DNA of 12,990 nucleotides from an uncultured Spongiibacteraceae bacterium (GTDB lineage: Bacteria > Pseudomonadota > Gammaproteobacteria > Pseudomonadales > CAMLJR01): the NCBI GenBank assembly GCA_946480345.1, contig CAMLJR010000076.1:1-12990 (forward strand), given 5' to 3'. Positions 7,024-12,990 of this stretch are shown in pieces. The notes below the pieces were generated by a model. That model saw only the letters and a program-made list of their open reading frames with translations, was not told where the DNA came from and made no database searches. Numbering within the stretch: position 1 is the first letter of the stretch; the number at the start of each line of letters is the position of its first letter. The position numbers and the translations under genes are program-made.

Positions 7024-7815
7024 TTAGAAGCCAAGACTGGACAGTAAGTCGTCTACGTCGTCCTGACCGGATACCACGTCGGCGCGTTCGTGCGCCTTGA
7101 TCTGCGGACCTTCGGCTACCGTGTCCGCGACAGCCGTTTTCTCTTTCTCGTCATGCGTGCGGAAAATGCCGGTTAATTGCTCGACCTGACCCGCGACACG
7201 CATCAGCTCGACCAGGCGCGATTCCACCTCCTGCACCAGCGTGATGACTTTCTTGATCACCTGGCCGGACAAATCCTGAAAATCCTGCGCCAGCAGAATC
7301 GAATTGAATTTTTCCGAAAGATTGCTGGAGCTGTCGCCCGCTTTACCGAGAAATTCGTCGATGCGGTGATACAGATCGCGAAATTCCTCGGGCTTCATTT
7401 CGCGGCGAATCAATCGCTGCCAGTCGGCCTGCAAGGCGCGCGCGTCGACACCGAGCTGTTCCGCTACCGGAATGCCCGCCTCGACCATATCCATCGTTTT
7501 ATCGGCGGATTTCTGCGTGAGGTTAATGACGTAGTCGAGCCGCTCCTGCGCATTCGCCATCTGCGACATGCTCTCGTTCTCGATGCCGTGATGGGTGGCA
7601 TCGATCTCGAAATTGAGGATGGCCTCGTGCAGCCCGCGTGTGAGCTTGCCGACTTCGCGATAAATACTGCGATCGCGCGCCTCGTTGATGTAGCGGATCA
7701 TTTCCGCCGCCGCTGGAAAATCGCCTTGTTCGAGGCGTTCGACGAGCCCGCGTGCGCGCTCTTTTAATTCATCCAGCAGCTCTGACTGACCTTCGAAATT
7801 CTCTGCGCCCAGCAT
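7024..7815 (-). CDS. cheZ: CheZ, CheY-P phosphatase
   Basis: CheZ speeds removal of phosphate from CheY. The 263-residue, mostly helical protein has the family's catalytic stretch LAQDFQDLSGQVIKK at 175-189, where D181 and Q185 align with Escherichia coli D143 and the catalytic Q147. The last residues, DDVDDLLSSLGF (252-263), match the conserved C-terminal CheY-binding tail of CheZ. The region between (about 220-250) looks flexible. The ATG at 7815 follows cheY by 23 bases with only a weak GAGA-like ribosome site, consistent with translation coupled to cheY. Its stop is 9 bases before the cheA start. The product is slightly longer than the E. coli protein (about 214) and typical of Pseudomonas-like CheZ. 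Confidence 0.96.
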   Translation of the reverse strand: MLGAENFEGQSELLDELKERARGLVERLEQGDFPAAAEMIRYINEARDRSIYREVGKLTRGLHEAILNFEIDATHHGIENESMSQMANAQERLDYVINLTQKSADKTMDMVEAGIPVAEQLGVDARALQADWQRLIRREMKPEEFRDLYHRIDEFLGKAGDSSSNLSEKFNSILLAQDFQDLSGQVIKKVITLVQEVESRLVELMRVAGQVEQLTGIFRTHDEKEKTAVADTVAEGPQIKAHERADVVSGQDDVDDLLSSLGF

Positions 7816-7838
7816 GATCGTTACATCTCGACGAATTG

Positions 7839-8231
7839 TTATTTGGAGGCTTCGACGCGTTCAAAGATCTTTTCGATCTTTTCCTTGAGCACGGCGGCGG
7901 TGAACGGTTTGACGACGTAGCCGTTAACCCCGGCCTGGGCGGCTTCGATGATCTGATCGCGCTTGGCTTCCGCGGTCACCATCAGAATCGGCAGATTCTT
8001 CAGTTTGTCGTCGGCGCGGACTGCCTTGAGCAGATCGATCCCGGTCATACCGGGCATATTCCAGTCGGTGACGAGAAAATCGAAATTGCCGTTTTGCAGC
8101 ATCGGCAGTGCGGTAGCACCGTCATCGGCTTCCGAAGTATTCGTGAAGCCAAGATCACGCAGAAGATTTTTGATGATGCGCCTCATGGTCGAAAAATCGT
8201 CGACGATGAGAATCTTCATATTTTTGTCCAA
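7839..8231 (-). CDS. cheY: CheY, chemotaxis response regulator (TTG start)
   Basis: CheY is a single receiver-domain protein. It is phosphorylated by CheA and binds the flagellar motor switch to change rotation. The 130-residue product carries the acidic pair D11-D12, phospho-acceptor D56 in VTDWNMPG, T86, Y105 and K108 (GYVVKPF), so all expected catalytic and signalling residues are present. The usual gammaproteobacterial [15 protein letters not shown] begins at residue 5; I place the start at the upstream TTG because AGGAGG is 5 bases from it and because a short KNMKIL-type extension is known in Vibrio and relatives. The ATG at 8219 would give 126 residues and is the alternative. It begins the cheYZAB group, 23 bases before cheZ. 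Confidence 0.96.
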   Translation of the reverse strand: MDKNMKILIVDDFSTMRRIIKNLLRDLGFTNTSEADDGATALPMLQNGNFDFLVTDWNMPGMTGIDLLKAVRADDKLKNLPILMVTAEAKRDQIIEAAQAGVNGYVVKPFTAAVLKEKIEKIFERVEASK

Positions 8232-8494
8232 AGCAACCTCCTAACGAAAAAATCTGACTGCCGTAGCCGCCGCTCACAGAGTCTAGTAGCTGAATCAAGC
8301 CAGTCTAGTCGCTGTTTTGCGAATCGAAGGAATACTCATCGCTCGATACCGCATTCATAGTCGATATAACTGCCGCTCTGGCGAAAGCTTGAGCAAAACC
8401 TCAGCGTTTTTGCCAAGGCATTGCGGGATAAGACATTGGCTTGCGAGCTATCGATCGGCAGAGTTATCGATGTTGTAAGCCGATAGTTATCGAA
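8232..8494 (-). promoter_or_regulatory. fliA-cheY intergenic region, likely holding the cheY promoter
   Basis: This 263-base gap is the longest non-coding stretch in the window and precedes the che operon. It contains two 9-base direct repeats AGTTATCGA (plus strand, 8462-8470 and 8485-8493), a weak 6-bp stem (ATCGGC/GCCGAT) with a long loop just after fliA, and two 8-base repeats AGTCTAGT (8280-8287 and 8302-8309, 22 bases apart). I looked for sigma-28, sigma-54 and sigma-70 promoters on the minus strand and found none with a good match and correct spacing. No convincing terminator with a T-run follows fliA. No coding sequence with a ribosome binding site is present. That the region drives cheY is inferred from gap size and family biology. 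Confidence 0.4.
8237..8242 (-). promoter_or_regulatory. Ribosome binding site deciding the cheY TTG start
   Basis: A full AGGAGG lies 5 bases before the TTG at 8231 and 17 bases before the next ATG (8219). The in-frame codon three before the TTG is TAG, so no longer start exists. The spacing favours TTG over ATG. Confidence 0.8.
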
Positions 8495-9244
8495 TCATTC
8501 CAGTATGTCGCGCGCTTCCCAGTCCGTCATTTTAGTGCGCAACCGCAACGTGGCCTGACTGTGAATCTGGCTGACGCGCGACTCGCTGACGCCGAGCACG
8601 AGACCGATTTCTTTTAAATTCAATTCTTCGTCGTAGTACAGCGCCATGACCAGGCGTTCGCGCTCGGGCAACGCGCCGATCGCCGATGCCAGATGGTGAC
8701 GCAGCGCATCGCGCTGAGCACCCTCCGCGGGCGATGGCGCATCGCTCGGCACAAAATCGTTGGGACGCTCGTCGTCGCCGCTCAATTCATCGAGACTGAA
8801 TAAACGGCTGCACAGCGAATCCTGCGCCATCGTGTGATATTCGGGGATGCTGATGCCAAGCTCCGCCGCCATTTCCTGATCGTTCGCCTCGCGTCCGAGC
8901 GACTTTTGCAAACGAATCATCGTTTCCTGGATACGGCGGGTATTGCGATGCACCGAACGCGGCACCCAATCGCCACGCCTCACTTCGTCGATCATCGAAC
9001 CGCGAATACGAATACCCGCGTAGGTTTCGAACGCTGCGCCTTTGGTCGCATCGTAATTGCGGGCGGCTTCGAGCAGACCGATCAAGCCGGATTGAATCAG
9101 ATCGTCGACCTGTACGCTCGATGGCAAACGCGCGAGCAGATGATGCGCGATGCGTTTGACCAGCGGCGAATAGCGTTCGACCAGTTGCGCCGAGCTATTG
9201 CCCTGCGCGCTGCCGTACATTGCCAGCCGATCGGATACCGCCAT
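8495..9244 (-). CDS. fliA: FliA, RNA polymerase sigma-28 factor for late flagellar genes
   Basis: FliA directs RNA polymerase to class III/IV flagellar and chemotaxis promoters and is held inactive by FlgM until the hook is finished. The 249-residue protein has sigma region 2 (about 20-95, including VDDLIQSGLIGLLEAA and FETYAGIRIRGSMIDEVR), region 3 (about 96-150), and region 4 with a helix-turn-helix near 208-235 (NLKEIGLVLGVSESRVSQIH). The signature RGDWVPRSVHR at 90-100 is characteristic of FliA. The start at 9244 places MY at residues 9-10, the same spacing I recall in Pseudomonas FliA. No strong Shine-Dalgarno is visible, so translation may be coupled to fleN, whose stop is 23 bases upstream. 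A 263-base gap separates it from cheY, so cheY probably begins a new transcript. Confidence 0.96.
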   Translation of the reverse strand: MAVSDRLAMYGSAQGNSSAQLVERYSPLVKRIAHHLLARLPSSVQVDDLIQSGLIGLLEAARNYDATKGAAFETYAGIRIRGSMIDEVRRGDWVPRSVHRNTRRIQETMIRLQKSLGREANDQEMAAELGISIPEYHTMAQDSLCSRLFSLDELSGDDERPNDFVPSDAPSPAEGAQRDALRHHLASAIGALPERERLVMALYYDEELNLKEIGLVLGVSESRVSQIHSQATLRLRTKMTDWEARDILE

Positions 9245-9267
9245 CGTCTACGACCCGGCCGTCATGG

Positions 9268-10095
9268 TTATTGTCCGGCTGCAACCGGTTGCACTAGACG
9301 TTCGACGAAAAACTCGAGATGGCCGCGCGGCGAACTCGGCAGCGACCATTTATCGACTTTATCGGCGAGGCTGATAAACGCTTGCGCGACTTTGCTGCGC
9401 GGCGCCATGTCCACTACCGCGCGCTGGCGTTGAATCGCCTTGCGCTGATGATCGTCGAACGGAATGCTGCCGACGAATTGCAACGTGGTATCGAGAAAGC
9501 GCTCGGTGACCACCGTCAGTTTGTTGAACAGGTTCTGCCCTTCCTGAGCGGTGCGAGTCATGCTCGCCAGAACGCGGAATCGGGTCATACCGTAATCGCG
9601 GTTCAATAATTTAATCAGCGCGTACGCATCGGTGATCGACGATGGTTCGTCGCAGACGACCACCAGCACTTCCTGCGCGGCGCGCACGAAGCTGACAACA
9701 GAATCGGAAATACCGGCGGCGGTGTCGATGATCAACACATCGATCTGTTCGCTGATCTCGCTGAACGCATGAATCAGGCCGGCGTGTTCCATCGCGCCAA
9801 GTTGCGCCATGCGCTGCGTTCCCGACGAGGCCGGAATAATACGAATGCCGGCGGGACCGGTGAGCATCACCTCGGCAAGGCTGCATTCACCCGAGAGCAC
9901 ATCTTCAAGATTACGTTTGGCGGTAAGGCCGAGCAGGATATCGACATTGGCAAGCCCCAAGTCAGCATCGAGCACTGCAACCCGACGCCCGAGTTGCGCG
10001 AGCGCCACCGCGAGATTGATCGACACGCTGGTTTTACCTACGCCGCCCTTACCACCGGTAACAGCGATGACTTGCACCGGGTTTCTACTGCTCAT
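9268..10095 (-). CDS. fleN: FleN/FlhG, MinD-like ATPase controlling flagellar number
   Basis: FleN (FlhG) is a MinD/ParA-type ATPase that limits flagellar number. In Pseudomonas it does so by restraining the master activator FleQ, and more widely it stimulates FlhF GTPase activity. With the ATG at 10095 the product is 275 residues. It shows a deviant Walker A motif, GGKGGVGKT, at about 14-22, the switch region DADLGLANVD at about 43-52, and a Walker B-like IDTAAG. The end NPRGHLEFFVERLVQ is typical of Pseudomonas-type FleN. The frame can be extended to a TTG at 10134 (13 more residues), but that segment looks unlike family N-termini. The chosen ATG gives MSSRNPVQVIAVTGG, close to known FleN starts; a GGGGAG lies upstream at a rather long 11-base spacing. 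Its stop is 23 bases before fliA, suggesting co-transcription. Confidence 0.95.
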   Translation of the reverse strand: MSSRNPVQVIAVTGGKGGVGKTSVSINLAVALAQLGRRVAVLDADLGLANVDILLGLTAKRNLEDVLSGECSLAEVMLTGPAGIRIIPASSGTQRMAQLGAMEHAGLIHAFSEISEQIDVLIIDTAAGISDSVVSFVRAAQEVLVVVCDEPSSITDAYALIKLLNRDYGMTRFRVLASMTRTAQEGQNLFNKLTVVTERFLDTTLQFVGSIPFDDHQRKAIQRQRAVVDMAPRSKVAQAFISLADKVDKWSLPSSPRGHLEFFVERLVQPVAAGQ

Positions 10096-10249
10096 ACCAG
10101 CGCTGACTCCCCGCAGGAAAAGATGGACGTGCAAATGACGGCCACTGGAAAAAAGATGCGCTAAGTGTAGCCGCTTTAATGCATTTCACTCGTTTAATGC
10201 ATTCACTGCGGCGGCCCTTAACTTGTTTCACTTCAGCGGATTGCGTTTT
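10096..10249 (-). promoter_or_regulatory. flhF-fleN intergenic region with tandem palindromic repeat
   Basis: The 154-base gap contains two copies of the 11-base word TTTAATGCATT (plus strand, 10175-10185 and 10193-10203), 18 bases apart and each followed by TCAC or CAC. Each copy contains the 8-base palindrome AATGCATT. On the coding strand a TACACT (possible -10) lies just downstream, but no good -35 sits at a proper distance. The layout suggests an operator and promoter for fleN-fliA; this is inference. Confidence 0.4.
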
Positions 10250-11431
10250 TTAGCCACGCCGCGCAAACACTTGCGCCAGCTCCGCCTCGTTGCTTTCATT
10301 CTGCTTCGCCAGCGCGATTGCCTGCGTCACCAGTGCCTTGCCGGTACCGATCGTCAGCGCGCCGGGAATATCCTGACCATCCGCCAGATAGGCGAGCGGC
10401 AGCCCGCTGTCGAGCAACAGGCTGATGCATTCGCCGAGGCTGCCGGCTTCATCGAGCTTGGTAAAAATGCAGCCCGCCATATTTTCGGTGCGATACATCT
10501 TGTGCGCGGTTTGTAACGCCTGCTGCTGACTATTGGCGGCGAGTACTTGAATGCACTGCACACCATCGCCCAGCGCTTCGAGCTGCGCCATTTGTCGTGC
10601 GAATTCAGGCGCGCGCGCATTCAGGCCAGCGGTATCGATCAGCACCAATTTACAGTGTCGAACCTCATACAGCACCGCCGCCAGATCGCGCTGACCCGAC
10701 ACGAATTTACACGGCACATTCAGAATGCGGCTCAGCGTGCGCAATTGTTCATGCGCGCCGATGCGATAGCTGTCGGTGGTAATCAACGCGATATCGGCAT
10801 TGCCATGATCGAGAACATAACGCGCGGCGAGTTTGCCGATTGTGGTCGTTTTGCCGGCGCCGGTCGGGCCAACGAAAGCAAATACGCCGCCCTGCGCGAT
10901 TAAATCGCCATCGCATACTGGAATGTCGGCGCTCAATTCGGCCATCAATTGTTGCCACGCTTCGTTGGCGCTTTTACCCGCATTCCCTTCGGCATTGGCG
11001 CGCGGCTTTTCGATCAGCTCGCGCACGATCTCACCGCTCAAACCGAGGCGCTGCAAGCGTCGCCACATTGCAGCCTGCGCCGGCTGCTGAGTGCGGAATT
11101 GCTGCCATGAGAAATTCGAATATTGCTGTTCGATCATGTCGCGCATTGCGCGTAATTCCTGCTGCATCTGTCCCCAGCCGGCGTCTCCGCCGCTCTGAGT
11201 CTGGCGCGCGCGCTGCGCGTTTGCGTAGGGATCGACCGCTGCATAGCCAGTGACAGACTCGGGCTCGGCAGCAACCTCCGCACGCGGCGGCAATGGCGGC
11301 ATATCAGCGGCAGCAACCAGCTCGATACCCTGCGGCACGCGGCGGTTCGACAGAATGACTGCGTCCTCACCCAGTGCTTCGCGCACCATGCGTAATGCGC
11401 TGCGCATATCGGCGGCAATGAAACTTTTCAT
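10250..11431 (-). CDS. flhF: FlhF, SRP-like GTPase for polar flagellum placement
   Basis: FlhF is the third SRP-family GTPase. It marks the cell pole and recruits early flagellar parts in polarly flagellated bacteria. The 393-residue protein has the expected N-terminal B domain (starting MKSFIAADMRSAL), a variable linker at about 45-105, then the NG domain. GTPase motifs are visible: P-loop GPTGAGKTT at 188-196, TTDSYR at 218-223, DTAGL at 266-270 and TKLDEAGS at 324-331. A Shine-Dalgarno GAGG lies 6 bases before the ATG (11438-11441), which fixes the start. It sits 41 bases after flhA and 154 bases before fleN, whose product antagonises FlhF by stimulating its GTPase. Length and motifs are normal for the family. 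Confidence 0.97.
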   Translation of the reverse strand: MKSFIAADMRSALRMVREALGEDAVILSNRRVPQGIELVAAADMPPLPPRAEVAAEPESVTGYAAVDPYANAQRARQTQSGGDAGWGQMQQELRAMRDMIEQQYSNFSWQQFRTQQPAQAAMWRRLQRLGLSGEIVRELIEKPRANAEGNAGKSANEAWQQLMAELSADIPVCDGDLIAQGGVFAFVGPTGAGKTTTIGKLAARYVLDHGNADIALITTDSYRIGAHEQLRTLSRILNVPCKFVSGQRDLAAVLYEVRHCKLVLIDTAGLNARAPEFARQMAQLEALGDGVQCIQVLAANSQQQALQTAHKMYRTENMAGCIFTKLDEAGSLGECISLLLDSGLPLAYLADGQDIPGALTIGTGKALVTQAIALAKQNESNEAELAQVFARRG

Positions 11432-11472
11432 ATTCGTCCTCGTCGAGCTGGCCGTTATCGCCTATCTATCGA

Positions 11473-12990
11473 TCAGCCAATGCTGGCTTCGATGGTTACC
11501 TGCTTGTCGTCCGGTATTTCGGTAAACGCAAGCACATGAATTTCGCCGTTGATGTAGCGCGCGAACTTGGCAAGCACCGCGCGTAACGGCGCGGATACCA
11601 ACAGCACTGCCGGTTTACCGGCCATTTCCTGCTTCTGCGCTGCCTCGCGAATTGCGACTTGCAGCCGTTCGGCAAGACCGGGTTCCAGCACGATATCGTC
11701 AGAATTACCCAGCTGTTGTGCCTGCTGCAGGCTTTTGAGCAATAACTGTTCCATGGCGGGCGACAATGTCATCACCGGCAAAGTCGTTGTATTTCCAAAG
11801 ATTTTTTGCACGATGATACGGCTGAGCGCCAGTCTTGCCGCTGCGGTATAAACGGCGGGATCTTGACTCTTCGGTCCGATGGCGGCGATCGCCGAGGCAA
11901 TCGTGCGCGTATCGCGAATCGGTACTTTTTCCTGCAACAGACAGCGCAGCACGGTCACCAGCATGTTCAGCGACAGCGTCGCCGGTACCAGCTCCTCGGC
12001 CAGTTTCGGCGATTGTTTCGCGAGCGCTTGCAGCAGGTTTTGTACTTCGTCGAAACCGAGCAACTCGTGCAGTTGTTTCAACAACAGTTGATTCAGATGC
12101 GTGGCGACGACGGTGCTCGCATCGACGACGGTATAACCCAATGTCTGCGCGTGATCGCGTTGGCTCGGATCGATCCATACCGCATCGAGACCGAAGGCCG
12201 GATCGCGCGTCGGCATGCCATCGAGATTGCCGAATACCTGACCGGGATTGATCGCCAGCTCGCGCTCGGGGTGAATTTCGCCCTCGCCGGCAGTGACGCC
12301 CATGATGGCAATGCGATAGCCATCCGGCCGCAGATCGAGGTTGTCTCGAATGTGCACCGACGGCACCAGAAAGCCGACATCCTGCGACAGCCGTTTACGA
12401 ATGCCCTTGATACGGCCGAGCAATTCGCCGCCCTGCGCTTTGTCGACCAGCGGAATCAGGCGATAGCCGACTTCGAGGCCAATCGCATCGACCGGCTGCA
12501 CATCGTCCCAGCCCAGCTCGGGCAATTCGGGAACCTTCTGCTGCGCGATTACTTCACGCTGCTGCACTTCAGCCTGTTGCTGATCGGCTGCCTGCGTGCG
12601 TTTTTGATGAATTTTGTGCGCGCCATAAGCCGCCAGCGCCGCCAGGCCACCGAAGGCGATATGCGGCATGCCGGGCACCAATCCCATGACACCGAGCACC
12701 GCTGCCGTGACACCGAGCGCTTTCGGCGAATCGAACATCTGGCTGCGCACCTGCTCGCCCATATCTTTCGAGCTATTGGCGCGCGTCACCATCACCGCCG
12801 CCGCAACCGACAGCATCAGCGATGGCACCTGCGCCACCAGACCGTCACCGATCGTCAGCAGCGAATACACCTGCATCGCGTGACCGAAATCGAGATCGTG
12901 CTGCAACATGCCGATCACGACACCGCCGATCAGGTTAATGAACAGAATCAAAATGCCGGCGACGGCATCGCCGCGAACGAATTTACTGGC
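11473..12990 (-). CDS. flhA: FlhA, flagellar type III export gate protein (5'-truncated by window edge)
   Basis: FlhA is an inner-membrane component of the flagellar export gate. It couples proton flow to substrate export and docks chaperone-substrate complexes through its cytoplasmic domain. The reading frame is open to the window edge at 12990, so 505 residues are visible out of roughly 690-700 usual for the family. The first visible residues read ASKFVRGDAVAG; the K and D here correspond to family residues I recall as K203 and D208 of Salmonella FlhA, implicated in energy coupling. Hydrophobic segments follow at about visible residues 11-29, 51-68, 91-105 and 109-122, then a soluble domain from about 140 to the end. 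The TTG at 12951 is internal and not a start. The stop is TGA, 41 bases before flhF. Neighbouring flhF and fleN match the usual gammaproteobacterial order. Identification is very secure. Confidence 0.97.
   Translation of the reverse strand, partial: ASKFVRGDAVAGILILFINLIGGVVIGMLQHDLDFGHAMQVYSLLTIGDGLVAQVPSLMLSVAAAVMVTRANSSKDMGEQVRSQMFDSPKALGVTAAVLGVMGLVPGMPHIAFGGLAALAAYGAHKIHQKRTQAADQQQAEVQQREVIAQQKVPELPELGWDDVQPVDAIGLEVGYRLIPLVDKAQGGELLGRIKGIRKRLSQDVGFLVPSVHIRDNLDLRPDGYRIAIMGVTAGEGEIHPERELAINPGQVFGNLDGMPTRDPAFGLDAVWIDPSQRDHAQTLGYTVVDASTVVATHLNQLLLKQLHELLGFDEVQNLLQALAKQSPKLAEELVPATLSLNMLVTVLRCLLQEKVPIRDTRTIASAIAAIGPKSQDPAVYTAAARLALSRIIVQKIFGNTTTLPVMTLSPAMEQLLLKSLQQAQQLGNSDDIVLEPGLAERLQVAIREAAQKQEMAGKPAVLLVSAPLRAVLAKFARYINGEIHVLAFTEIPDDKQVTIEASIG

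Noticed and set aside
8281..8302. Sigma-54 promoter before cheY (GG and GC elements)
   Set aside because: The GG to GC spacing is 9 bases rather than the required 10, and the rest of the consensus is poor.
8312..8363. Small minus-strand frame of about 17 codons in the fliA-cheY gap
   Set aside because: It has no ribosome binding site and no recognisable sequence.
8440..8480. Sigma-28 promoter from a GCCGATCG word before cheY
   Set aside because: Only 2 of 8 positions match at the -35 with correct spacing.
9245..9267. Upstream in-frame ATG for fliA (M-T-A-G-S then TAG)
   Set aside because: The frame is closed by TAG before the real start. The peptide vaguely recalls the Pseudomonas FliA start, but the ATG at 9244 already gives the normal N-terminal length, so this is probably coincidence.
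10096..10134. TTG start for fleN giving 13 extra residues
   Set aside because: The added residues do not resemble FleN N-termini, and the ATG at 10095 gives the expected start.

Overview
The window is a dense run of flagellar and chemotaxis genes, all on the minus strand. Transcription therefore runs from high to low coordinates. Thirteen-gene synteny of the kind known from Pseudomonas flagellar cluster I is preserved in the order flhA, flhF, fleN (flhG), fliA, cheY, cheZ, cheA, cheB, motC, motD, parA/parC, parP. The usual next gene, cheW, would lie just beyond base 1. Gene order and protein similarity (CheY, FleN, FliA, MotC/MotD) point to a polarly flagellated gammaproteobacterium related to Pseudomonas, Cellvibrio or Steroidobacter. 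The DNA is moderately GC-rich. I cannot name a genus. There are no RNA genes, insertion sequences, CRISPR arrays or phage genes.

Layout by position. At 12990-11473 is the C-terminal two thirds of flhA, the export-gate protein, with its 5' end outside the window. At 11431-10250 is flhF and at 10095-9268 fleN, the SRP-type GTPase and MinD-type ATPase that set flagellar position and number. At 9244-8495 is fliA, the flagellar sigma-28. A 263-base gap follows, the longest non-coding stretch. Then come cheY (8231-7839), cheZ (7815-7024), cheA (7014-4783) and cheB (4722-3637), the signalling core. motC (3634-2891) and motD (2847-1951) encode a stator pair. After a 156-base gap come a ParA-type ATPase (1794-991) and a ParP-like protein with a C-terminal CheW fold (988-26), which together are expected to hold the chemosensory array at the pole.

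How it works together: FlhF and FleN place and count flagella, FlhA exports subunits, and FliA switches on late genes, probably including the chemotaxis genes here. CheA phosphorylates CheY and CheB, CheZ removes phosphate from CheY, MotC/MotD power rotation, and ParA/ParP localise CheA arrays.

This is a recognisable, canonical locus, and I see no wholly new system. The points most worth a second look are: (1) four acidic, leucine-rich repeats in the CheA linker that resemble the CheY-binding tail of CheZ encoded next door, with a similar stretch at the ParP N-terminus; (2) tandem palindromes upstream of fleN; (3) a candidate sigma-28 promoter with overlapping direct repeats upstream of parA; (4) start-site choices for cheY (TTG), motD and fleN that differ from the longest or most obvious reading frames.
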